DNA of 64,000 bases from Paralvinella palmiformis (taxonomy: Eukaryota > Annelida > Polychaeta > Terebellida > Alvinellidae), in the NCBI GenBank assembly GCA_025642065.1, contig JAODUP010000669.1, positions 339,501 to 403,500 on the forward strand, in the 5' to 3' direction. A program made the translations under genes and the position numbers. Under the pieces are notes generated by a model. It did no database searches. It had not been told where the DNA came from and saw only the letters and a program-made list of their open reading frames with translations. Shown in pieces: positions 12,116 to 23,936 of the stretch (the stretch's first letter is position 1; every line of letters begins with the position of its first letter).

Positions 12116-15083
12116 TGAAAGCATGACATCATAGATATTGGCTAAAAGAGACAATTTGGTGCATCAGTCAGCCACGATAACATGTCACTTAAATTAGACA
12201 CCAATTGATTTAAACATATTAATTTGTATAATATTTAGCCTATTCTGTATCTGCATATACATGCCACCATTTCTTGTTTGTAATAGCTGCAAAGTAAAGT
12301 TAATTTGAATGTAGGTTTTAAAACCATGTGCTTCAAGTTGGAGTGGTATTTCAAAGTTTATGCAGGAACTACTTTTATATGCGTGTGTGATTGGGTTTAT
12401 CAGAGAGCTGCAATGGGAGCTACAATAAATTGATCATGCTGTTTATTCTTTAAATAAATAGCTGACATTACATTTAATAATGTTAACAATGAGTTATTAT
12501 TATGATTTATTGAATAATTTATCATAGTTATCATGGTTATGAAAAGTTATACCAACTACCAAGTTATGATCAACTGATTAACGTGCCAACAGTTATTAAT
12601 AACTAGACGAATCAATTTATCCGTTTGATCAATGGGAATATAAACGTTATTATTCTGCTATCATATTTAATTTATATTTCAATTGCTAATATTTTTTCAT
12701 CAGTTTGATGCTACCATTATGTCTCAGTTTTGTTATTCTTTAATAATGGATTTGAGTGTTGCTGAAAGGTTTTGATAATAAGAACGGATCACAGTTGTTT
12801 AATTGGTGTTTAGCTGTATTTCATATGTTTCTTATTTGAAAGTAGAGGTTTCAATAAAAGTTTGGTTAAAATGTTGTATATGAATTGATGTGAAATTACA
12901 TATTATGGCCTCATAATTCGTTTAGTTGATGATATGATGAGAATACTTTTAAGTAAGATGCAATACACAGATGACAAAATTAATGTAACATTTAAACATA
13001 ATCAGAGTGTAGCATATGTGCGGAAAGATATTTGTTAGGAAGATGCTACTTAACAGAGGTGTTTTGACGCCATCTACTATTCTGTTGGTGTTTTGATATA
13101 TGTTTTGACTTGGACACAGTTCCACAGCCTCTTAACAGTTCCCGTAAGTGCTTGTTTACCATGTATGCTAGTCCTTGTTTGTCTTATTGCAGCGAAATTA
13201 TTCTAGAATTTACTATTCCATGTTGGAGGCGTTTCCATGAAGAGTACTCCAGCCATTTGTGTATCTATAACCAGTGTAGCTCCTGAACAATTTGATGGAA
13301 CTATTTACACCGAGATGAAAACATCTTTACTTAAACATCAGTGTGACTAGTTAGAATGATTTGTTAAGGACACAAAATAAAATGCATTTACTTTAATACA
13401 TAACCTCAACATCTGAGGAGAGTGATAGGCATTTGTATCCAGACAAAGCTATATAATTTTTATACTTAGTGTTTACTAGCTTGTACCAATTGAGCTGTCA
13501 ATAAATGGGTTTTTGATTCTGTTCAGTAAATGTTGGGAACCATCTCATAATTCTTTTTATTGTACAGCACTGGCACTTGTTTTTTTCAAATGTTTAGAAA
13601 TATTACAAATTGTGATGAGAAATGTTATTGTCATATCTGGTGTTGTAATCTTTTACCCCATTATCAGCGAGTAATTTTGTTTTGTAATTGGCATTTGTTA
13701 TTTGGTTAGAAGCTGCTAATCGTACCATTAATCTCGGATCTGTAAATGTTTTGCATTTTAAATTTTTTGTCGGATTTAGAACAATGCATCGGTTTTGCAA
13801 TGGCAGTGATCTTTTTTATCATTTGCAATTGCAAAAGTCACAAATATACGGATTTTGGTTTGCTTTCTGAATGTGTTGTTGAAGAATCGCAATACCTGTA
13901 ACAGTGATTAGTCTATGCTTATGATGTCATGTTGTAAATAAGAATCATTGTACCTCATCATCATTATTCACTCAGATTAGATTTTGTTAGATTTACCATC
14001 TTTCGTTAAAGGCATACAGATTTCATTTATTAGAGAATTATTAGATTGTCAGAAGATACGAGTCTTAATGTAGTACAACAATTCTTGTAATTATTATCAT
14101 CATTTTCCATACTTGTTGATATATTACATAATTCTGGTTTCATGTACTCTGTATGTTCAGATCGTTACACTTCATAAGCCTCTTTGTTGTCATTAAACAT
14201 AACTAGTAATCACGAGGCTTCTAGTTTTTCCGTTTGCAAATTTGATATATTATGAAGTGCTTGTATACAGTTATTTAAATAAAGTGTTATTTTGTAGAAA
14301 TCGTTGACTGATCTTGCCGTAATGGATGAAGTTATACTGACTTGATAATTTCCATACAGAACTACTTCTATACCTGAAGTTCGAAGATGAGCAACAAGAA
14401 TAAATTTAAGTATTCATTCACTCACTCACTAGAACATTTTGGCATTATATTATATATACATGTCATCATCTTTAATGAAGAGCATAACCTCAGTCACCTC
14501 AAGGGCCAAATAAAGTCATTATTATGGCAATGATAATTGTAGATCATGCACGTGCACCAGCAATAATCTCGGGCATAACATAATATGCCAGGATTTGGTG
14601 TGGTCTGTGCTTGTCAGGCATGTGGATATATGTGGTACTAGAGGAGTTTATATAAATAAGACTTCATTGAATGACTATGTTATAAGTGTTTCTGCTTATT
14701 TTTGTTGCCATTTTAATTGTTTTTGTATTGCTTAATTTAGTGGATTGGTTTTCAATATATATTATAATCCTAAACAGTTGTCTGAAGCGAGTCTAACGCC
14801 TACACAATTGAGAAAGGCGCAGATAGCTTAAAGTCTTGCAGGTTTATTTACGACCGAGGTACTGCTGCAAGCAAAATCAAACCTGTAACAAATAAAACCA
14901 TAATGTTCGTGACTGTTATTAAGTTATAAATACATTTCTTATTACTTAGTGTAATAGAACACTAGTGATAATATTGTTAAAAATTACATTGTGTAGAATA
15001 AAAACACGACAGCTGTCTTAACACAATTAAGATCAAATGACCAATGGTACACGATTGTTGGTAAGTGATTTGCTGTTGAGACA
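12116..15083. other. intergenic DNA / possible IWS1 3' UTR
   Basis: AT-rich, no conserved ORF. AATAAA hexamers at 12853-12858 and 14278-14283 could end the IWS1 transcript. No other gene or recognisable repeat was seen. Confidence 0.4.
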
Positions 15084-16990
15084 TCAGTCGCATGCACTAA
15101 CCCAAGTATCTAGATCAACAGGCATCCTTGGCCAATAAAATATTTCCCTCGGGATGTGCCCACCACAGTCTCTGCCTAAATCTTCATGAGCACATTTCAA
15201 GCCAATTGCCGAAATTCGGTGGGAAGGACTACAGTAATTGGTATTTTTCATCGCCGTCAACTTCCGTATACCGATAGAGGGCACTTCTCCCGACTTTCAA
15301 ATGGTCGATTTTCTTCAGGACTATCCTGTCTTCTTTGCCATGAAGACCTGACTTCTCATTATTGGTTATACATACTCCAGAAACTTACCAATAACCGGAT
15401 CTGTTGTTTACGGCAAGAACGATTGTCAAAAATACCATCGAAAGTATCAAAGTCAGTGACTGCATCAACTGGCATTTACACATTATCAGTGTAATTTGAA
15501 GACATTTGATTACTAAGTGCACGAATGGACTCGAGAGATATTTCCTGGAATCTATCAGGATTTATTTCAAGTTGCTGTAATCTATAGACAGTGGACATAT
15601 TATTTGGGAAATCACTGCACAGCACCTTTAAATGGCGCCTGCCAGTAAGGGCTCTTTATTAAATATACGTTATTATCAACATCAAATGACCTTGTTCGGT
15701 ATTTGATATTAACGATATACGAGCTTAATTCTGAAACCGAATGTAGACCTGTAGCATCCAACTTCGCACTAGTCAATACATGAGTTAGGGGATCATTATT
15801 TGTAACCACGGTTAAAGTATTACCATGCTGATAATCGTGGAATTTGGTAATAAATTGGACTATTTTAGAGCCAAGAACTCAAGTTTTTGGGCTAGATTGT
15901 TTCACACAGACTTATTCAGACCACCAGTTTGATAAAGAACTGCCCCATAAAACTGACATCTGCATTTACAACAAAATATTTGGAATAATATGAACAAGAC
16001 AATGCTGGGTGTGAAACCACCTTGCTCTGCCATACGACGAGAATTTTACCTATAAATTAATTCATTAAGTGGTTTGGACAAGTTACAAACAAACCGTCTG
16101 TAACAACCAGCGAAACATAGGAAACGTCTCGTCAATGTTGTGTGGTGCATCTTTGCATTCTTATCTGGATCCCTTCAAGCGCCATCAGCATACACGATGT
16201 GACCTACATACTTGTTTCTTAAAGAAAGCATACTTCTTCAGTGATAGCTTGAGGTTATGGTCATGGGATCATTGACAACCTGCTGTATCCTATCCTGATG
16301 TTACTCAAAGGAATTACCCATACTAATAACATATCCTCCAGCTCGATATGAAATACTGCATATATACTGCCTAAAAGCATCAAGTACCTGTTCCCTCATC
16401 TGCTTGTATATGTGGCCAGGTCATTGTACAAGACAAAAGGAAGTCTGTCATATACTGATAAAACTCAAGAGGCTATACCGTAAATGCAGTCCTCACTTTG
16501 TTTTAATCCTGTTCCAAATCGGTCTGGTACGTAGTACTCGTTCTTCGTGTCAAGGAAAGTAAAGTATTAGCAATCTGTTGGAGAGCAAAGGCGCCCTTGA
16601 TAGCGTTCTTATTAAGCTGGTGGTAGTCAACACCTATATAGCCTAAGGCTCTGATCGTTTTCCCCACGAGAACAATATTTGATGCCCATGGGCTGAGTGA
16701 CTTCTGAATAAAAATTCAGAGGCACTTGTAAGTGTCACATAACTTCCATAAACATGAACGTAAGAATGTTCCGATGGTGCTGTTTCAGTGTAATTTATGT
16801 CGCAAATTAAATGTTTCACTACATCATTAAAGTCGGTGTCTATAAATCATTATCCGAGAATACATTTGGCACATACATCTCTGATTTTGTTCGGTCACGT
16901 ACCTATATGAATCCACGGACCTTGAATCATGAGGCTGTCTGCTGTGTGTGTCCGACGACTTTTTACTGATATTTTTTAACCACAGGAACT
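15084..16990 (-). pseudogene. decayed Ty3/gypsy retrotransposon pol
   Basis: Read on the minus strand, three pol landmarks fall in the right order. Near 16.6-16.7 kb is an RT start (SPWASNIVLVGKT, then VDYHQLNKNAIKGAF). At 15,809-15,670 is the end of an RNase H region (NNDPLTHVLTSAKLDATG, IKYRTRSFDVDNN). At 15,284-15,084 is the H2C2 zinc-binding part of integrase (CAHEDLGRDCGG, FYWPRM). Stops and frameshifts separate them, and the RT catalytic block is not readable. No LTRs were found. The element is old and inactive. Confidence 0.75.
15612..15672 (+). repeat. orphan LINE 3' tail
   Basis: About 60 bases (gcacagcacctttaaatggc, then ctttattaaatata) match the 3' end of the LINE copy at 42,835-42,895 (tacagcgcctttgaatggct, then ctttattaaataaa). 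It lies inside the gypsy remnant, a nested insertion cut to its tail. Confidence 0.55.
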
Positions 16991-18039
16991 ATATCAGTAT
17001 AAATTGGAAGTTGCAAATGCAGCAGTTCTTTTGCCAGAGTAGGAACATAAAACAACAACAAGCAAAACCAACAATACTTGCTTGAAGCATTGCTTATATA
17101 ATGCATCCCCTCCTTAATATAACAGTAAAAACATTCATGACAAATTTATAAATAAAAAGATGTGGAATAGTCAATAGACAAATTATATCTTTTATTATGA
17201 AACAACACAAAATCCATATAAGTTTAAATTTAAAAATCGATAACTCATCTTCAAGATTTTGCATTTCCGGCACCACTGAAAATAAAGTTATTTTTCAGCA
17301 TTTTAATGAGATTACTGGGTATAGAAGGATGTTTGCAGAAGAATTTGTCGAGAAATCCTGACAAACAAGATTAGCATGGAATTCAACCCAACAGGTGCAA
17401 AAAACAAGAAGTCATTCAATGCACTACAGTCGCTGAACAAAGTTATCCACAGTAAGTAATTGCACAGTGTGAAGTGTTAAATAATTGTCAGGATGGATGC
17501 TGAGAGAATTAACTGCCCTAAAATATATTGGTATCAGCTTTATTATTTTATTTGATGAAATTAACATATTAAATTACAGAATCTGTCAGGAGAAATCAGG
17601 AAACGAAGGACGCCACAGACAAAGCAATCCAGGTGTGCCTTTCAAAGTGGTTTACTGGGGGCAAAGACAGGAATACCGCCTTCTGATGATATTTGAATAA
17701 AATCTGTCAAAGAACAAAATTGTTGCATATTTCTTTTCTATAATAAAATATTAGGATGTGTGATGCCTACATGCAGTTTGAATTCCTGCTATACACTGAC
17801 TAGTTAAATATTATTGAAATACTAAAATAAGCATATTATACACAATACCTTTTCCATTTGAGAGAATGTACACTGCTTCATGTATTACTATTCCCCAACT
17901 TTATTTCAATAATGAATTGTTTGGAAACAAGCATGAGGCACGTTTGAAATTATTTTGCCAAAATATCCTATTTCAATCAAACAGAACATCCTATTTGTAT
18001 ATGTAAAGTGGATTCCATTCTCTGTATACATATATTAAT
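16991..18039. other. intergenic DNA
   Basis: No conserved reading frame or clear repeat seen. Confidence 0.35.
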
Positions 18040-18510
18040 TAATCCGCACAAACCTAGAATGGGCCCAGATATACTGCCTAGGTGAAATCGATATAACCTA
18101 GATGCAGCCGAGATCGGACCAATTTCGATCACATGTGCAAAACCTAGATCGGGCCGATGTCGGCTATCTCGGTTCGACATAAGGCCGAGATGGCCGAGCT
18201 CGGGACGATGTCGTATGCCGAGATGAACGAGATTGGACCGATATTGGGCCAATATTGTTTGGCTATCTGGGGGTATAGTCTATCTAGCTGGAGCGGTTGA
18301 CGTTCACAGCGGCCTGACTGGCTCAGACTGTTGAATCCAGAATTTTACCACCCGGGATAGCTGACTCCGTGTGCTGGATTGTTTATTGGACTAGATCTAG
18401 TTATTGCCACTGGCGAACCAGAAGTGGGCCAGTGCATTTTGGCTAGCCTCTGGCACCCGTGCCACATGTTGCCACCAGTGGCCCACCTTAAGCTGGCTAT
18501 CTGGGATAGA
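18040..18510. repeat. GGCCGAT/ATCGGCC-rich repetitive patch
   Basis: Short quasi-palindromic words (gggccgatgtcggc, ggccgagatggccgag, attgggccaatattg) recur between 18.05 and 18.26 kb. A related TGGCCCAC/CCAGTGG-type block follows at 18.42-18.49 kb. Both blocks stop at the same phrase, ggctatctggg (18,260 and 18,494), suggesting two elements of one family. Confidence 0.5.
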
Positions 18511-19378
18511 AATGGTAGTATGTTTTAAGTTGGCCTAACCCTTCTGAAGCGACTGCATTTCTTTGTGGAACTGAAGTATAAATTTAAGTGTTAATAAACT
18601 AATCAATTATCTGTTAACCCGCCAGTTAATGATGAATTGACAGTTTAATCTAATTAACCGAGTCCTTCCAAGGTATATAGTGATGTACATAGACCGAGTC
18701 TAATATGGAATTAACACATTTGCATATTCTTAATTTATTTATTTCAATTTTCAAAGGATTCATTTCAAAACAAGTTCTACATGCTAACATTTCATTTTCA
18801 ATACTCTACTTTTTAATTCATGAAATACTTAAACTACGACGTTGAATAAATTTAATTGTTTTTTTTTAAATTCGCAACAAAATCAAAACAAATAGATCTA
18901 TACATTTCTATGATCTCTTCAAAGTGAATTAAAAATTGAAGTTTGCTTTATAAACACAGTTCAGAGATTGATTGATTGGTTGATTTCTTTCGTTTCGTGG
19001 TCTATGATAATAAAACGGATAACACCCGGAAATGAGAGCACTTATTTTCAGTTTGGTCCCTTTTATTGAGTGGCTACTCTCTGTCTCACCCACCACTCAC
19101 AGGTAAAAGGTACATAAAGATTGAGTCGACATACCCCGAGGGTGTATTAAGACCCGTTTTTCATTTATTCAGTGAAAATGGCATCGTACATGTGTGTGTG
19201 TGTGTGTGATTAATGAAAATTAGGGCTAAACCCCGTATGAAAAATTCATAATATGGAACAGCTTCAGCAGGTGATAAATAGTGTTACCAAGATTAGCCTC
19301 ATTTTGACATGTTGTTAGGAACAACCATTTAACTTCCGGTTGTTTTCAAAAACGCTCGTGATACTAAAAGGAATAAAA

Positions 19379-19381
19379 ATG
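19379..19381 (+). CDS. NME7: candidate first coding exon of NME7 (ATG only)
   Basis: The next NME7 exon (23,937) begins in phase 0 with SAEDRFCF and has no start codon in frame at its head. At 19,379 an ATG is followed at once by gttagt, a good donor (aaaATG|gttagt), which would give M-SAEDRFCFITEW. This fits the family, whose N-terminus is only a few residues longer than the DM10 domain. The upstream sequence has an ETS-like ttccgg at about 19,335. Any ATG-donor triplet in the preceding kilobases could serve equally well, so this is an inference. Confidence 0.4.
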
Positions 19382-19730
19382 GTTAGTATCGGTAACAATG
19401 TATTTACTTTAGGCTTTATTTAATATCCAGTGCCTGTTACTCTTTGTTACTCATTGATGTCAAATATTTATTCGTTTTTAATATGTCTGAGATATTTTAG
19501 CGGTTTATAGACACGGGTCTATATTATATAGATCTAGTATATATAATTAGAATATATACATTTAGAATATGACTAGACCCCTCTAAGGCTAAGACTCTAT
19601 TATCAGTATTGACTGTATTATATATAATTATAACTATTGACTATTCTAGATCTGTCATCTACTGATCTAGATCTAGAAAAAAGTAGAATAGATCTATTAT
19701 TCTGTACTTAATACTAATTATCTATTACTA

Positions 19731-20362
19731 GAGTAAAGGAGGCAAACTTCGGGCAGGTTTGATCATAACAACTTGTGGGCAGTTGTTCAATGCACTGGTT
19801 CATTTGATATCAAATGAAAATCTAGAACGTTGACGTTATGATAAAGCATGTTTCTGTTCGCCAGTATTGATTTTGCGATGCTTATAGGTAGTACGAAGAC
19901 GTGACTATCAGGTCGGGTAACTTCGGGCACTGGTCGTGTAATTTCAGTCAGCTAATAATTCAGCAAAAAAATTGTGCTGCCCACCTAGCTTATTTAAGTA
20001 CAATTTATTTTTACATTATTTTATTGAGGCATTTATTAATTAATACATTCACACTAAATAAAAATTCAAACATCTACTTACCTATGCTTACTTGATAGAA
20101 ACAGGTATGAAAAAAGCCGGGACAATTTTTTTGCGCTGATTTTGCCAACAAGACGATGGACACACATTGCGAAACTATCACATGTCTTGAAATGTTTTTA
20201 TGTAAATAGGAAAACGATTTGCTCCATTAGTTGAAGTGAAGAGGGGCATTCTTTTTATTGGTGCAAGATATACATAGCTGCAAGCCAGTTCTGAAGCGTG
20301 AATAAATTCAAAACAAAGTTGCCAGAAGTTACCCGCCTGCCCAAAGTTTGCCTCCTTTACTC
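19731..20362. mobile_element. MITE with inverted repeats and TA target duplication
   Basis: The left end reads GAGTAAAGGAGGCAAACTTC. The right end, on the other strand, is the same with one change (GAGTAAAGGAGGCAAACTTT), and the match continues into GGGCAGG. A TA dinucleotide flanks both ends (19,729 and 20,363), as for Tc1/mariner-type elements. About 632 bp, no coding capacity. It would lie in NME7 intron 1 if the exon at 19,379 is right. Confidence 0.75.
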
Positions 20363-20739
20363 TAATATAGATGTATACAGGAGTTAATTTATTTTATTTT
20401 ACTCATTCACTCACTTTTACTGAAGTCTTTAACTCATGTGACAGTGAGGTAGATTCTAATATTACAATCCCAATTATTGACATTGTATTAAATATTATAA
20501 TTTATTTTAAATAAAATAAAATATGTGCTGATATTTTGTACTCTAATCTAGTCTCTACCATTCTGTAGATGACATTTGTACCGTATTCATAATATTGGCT
20601 ATGTCATACGGTACCAATGTTTTGCACCAACTTGACAACTGGGGGTGTTTCGAAACAGGACTATCCCATTTTGCAACTGGTATGGTTTTAAGAATGCCTG
20701 CCCATAAAATGATATGTTGTTGTGAAAATTAAATTGAAC

Positions 20740-20781
<42 letters not shown>

Positions 20782-23116
20782 AATTCATATTTGATGAAAT
20801 GGTGCACAATCAAATTTATCATGATCTGATATCTTGCTGATACTATGCTGAATCAAGCAGTTGTGAAATGGACTGCCCATCTTACAATCACAAGGCTTGC
20901 AGTGCATTTGTAAAATGGGAAGGTCCCATTTTAAAATGGGCAGGGTTGTGAAATGGGTTGGCACACCAACATGATACCCACATAATCTTATTACTCTCGA
21001 ATGTTTATAAACTCTACCTGAGATGTATTTGTTATTTCTAGTTATCAGAACTATGTTGAATTAACCAAAATGTCTTCTGAGTGGATTTATCCAACTTGTG
21101 GGTGTGAATATGTGCTAGTTGTGACCAAAGCCATGACACTCCACTCACACACCACTCATTCACTCTTCCAAATGGAGTAATATTTATGCAACAAATTTCT
21201 GCTTTTGGACACAACTTAATTTGATGTCCTGTGACATGGACTATTTCAAGTTTCATGACCCTTAATGTCAGTTGTACATTGTATAAATATGTTTTAATTC
21301 ATATTATTACCATGTCCATGGACCATATTAGTATTCTGGATCAGTAATGCCACTAGTTAGGGTGTGGATTCATGTACACTTGTGATATATTTACCCAGTT
21401 GTTGCCAGTGAGCTCTTATGGTTAAGTTAATTATCGTGACAACATGAGTAATCTGGAGCAGGACCTGAAGATTAATGATGTATATATTACATTGTTTAGT
21501 TGAGCTACATATATTCTTTAGTATAACTCTGTCAAATACATACCACAATGATACAGTCACCAGTTTAGTTACTAGTAGTAGTAATATGATTGTCATTGAA
21601 TACGGATACTTTCAACAGAACTGAAGGTATAAATTGGCATTTGTGTTGTCACTGCTGAATGATACTAAAATAAAGAATGTTTTAGAGAACTAAATTCATC
21701 TTATTTCATACAGATAGATTACTTAGTGTTAAACAATAATAAAAAAACATTTCTTCAGCTCTGATAACGTTTAATACCGGTACATCCAGGTGCCATACAG
21801 AAACACCAGAATCTATTTTGTCTTGTAAGGAAATTTGCACTGGAAGTTGTCATGTTGTTTACTAGGTTAAATAGGGATGCCTATTATCTGTTGTTTAACA
21901 GAACCCAACCATGTCATTATAACTCATTGTTGGATCAAGAAGCAGTGGTCGGCTGTTAGGCACAACAATCAAACATTTATGGAGTAAACTCGGATGTCTA
22001 GCTGTTATGAGTAGGAATTGATTTTTGTGTGATAATACATCAACTGAGAATTATAATAAACTGGGTTTTTACTCTCCTTCCTTTAATATTTTCACACAAA
22101 ACCAAAATGTTGGTGATAATAATTGTTATTAGGGTAATAACTCTGCTGCGGTAGGATATCATTCTTTTCTCAATTTTCAAATCATGTAGAATGTGTGTGA
22201 CAACAAATCTGACGTGAAAAATGAAAATCGATGGGATTTATCACTTGCGTTAGTTAATATATTTGCTCTTTTAAAAATACTTATTAAATATAATTCTCTT
22301 TTGTTAAGATATATAGAGTACTTCAGGGGGTACAAACACTGGGTAAGATCAATTAAAGACATACAGACAGTTCTTATTACTTCATGTTAAATGGGGGAGA
22401 GTCAGCTTAGGTACAGCTAGCAGTAATTGTAAGGTTAGCCAGTAGTTTTAATGTATGTGATAATACTTCAGACATGACAGTGGTTTTCCTTTATGTTATC
22501 ATAACTGCAGCAGTAGAAAGTCATTGTTCCAGTTACAATTAGCTAAAATATTATTATAGTGTGTTGTTTAAATGGAGACAAATCAGAATCAATGTCTTTT
22601 GTCTAGATAGTTCAGTTTTAAGACAAAACATACATACATGTACTAATTAGTTGATACAGACTTACTTACCATATATACTCCTAAATATAATGGATTACAA
22701 AAATAATCTGATAGCTCAGTTTTAAAGAATTCTTTCCTATAATGTACTTATATCCTATTATTATTTCAATTATTAACATCCAGGATGATGTGAGTTATAC
22801 AAGTTTTATTAACTTAGTTCTAATTGATGTGATTTGACTGCATGAACCTATCTTGTCAACTGCTCTGTTTCTGTCACTTCGATAATAACAGCTTGATCGA
22901 ATTGCTTTGATACTAACAAGAAGAACTTATTAGTGTTAAAATAACTTTATATGTTGATTTTGATTTGATTAGATAAAGTTAGATACACAAAAATGAGTTT
23001 GCCTGCAAGGCATGATGATAACTATACATATTCCATTATTTCTATGCATGCATACATGTACGTGACATCCATTTCCTGTAAGAGGTTACTCAGATTAGAA
23101 TGACAGTTTTCTCCAC

Positions 23117-23183
<67 letters not shown>

Positions 23184-23936
23184 TCCTAAAGTCCCGAAAA
23201 ACTGTATTCTGATTTATGATTGTAGTCTTTTGTGTGATTGAAAAATGTGACAGGAATTTTATTTGCTGCCAATAAATTTCATCTATATTCTAAGTAGTCA
23301 ATGTATGTACCAGGCAGTTATGATCAGAAAAAAGTTTGATTAATGTATCAATTTGGTATTCAAAATATACACTAAGAAAAGTGTATGGTTCTGAAACAAA
23401 TGAGATATTTCTTAATATGTATATATTTACCTATACATGAGGTGGGAGCACATGTAAATAAGTGCACACACACATACACACACACAACTGTGTCTAGATA
23501 TTACAAATCAGTGAAAAATTTCAACAATAAATAAATCAAATTATTAATACATTAAATCTGTTAATAGCTAAATAACTGTTAATTAAGTGTTCAATTTCCA
23601 GCACATTATCTGTAAAAACATTGTTTTTCTGTGTATGTTCATATTTACACGTCATCTGTCAATATTCTGTATATTATTTTATGTATTAATTTTTAAGTTT
23701 CTATATGCTTGATTTTCTTATTTCTTTACTAACTTTTTAAAACGTCCTGATATGGTAATTGATATTATAAATGATAAATTAATAATGTTTATGTGTAAGA
23801 AAAAGAGAAAGATTATGAAATTACGGGTAATACTTTATAACTGTGTGTGACACACTTAAATTGTTCTATTTATTATGGCACATAAATCAAAATAATGAAG
23901 GTGGTGATTATAAAATGTTTGCTGTTTGTTTTTCAG
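20363..23936. other. non-coding, probably NME7 intron 1
   Basis: AT-rich with (TA)n tracts at 20,743-20,778 and 23,119-23,180. Around 20.63-20.97 kb the words cccattttgca, aaatggg and tcccatttt recur in both orientations, perhaps a decayed repeat. No conserved coding segment seen. Confidence 0.4.
23119..23180. repeat. (TA)n microsatellite
   Basis: About 31 uninterrupted TA units. Confidence 0.9.

Noticed and set aside
20630..20970. Possible inverted-repeat element around cccattttgcaac and aaaatgggcaggg
   Set aside because: Similar words occur in both orientations, but no matching pair of ends or target duplication could be drawn.
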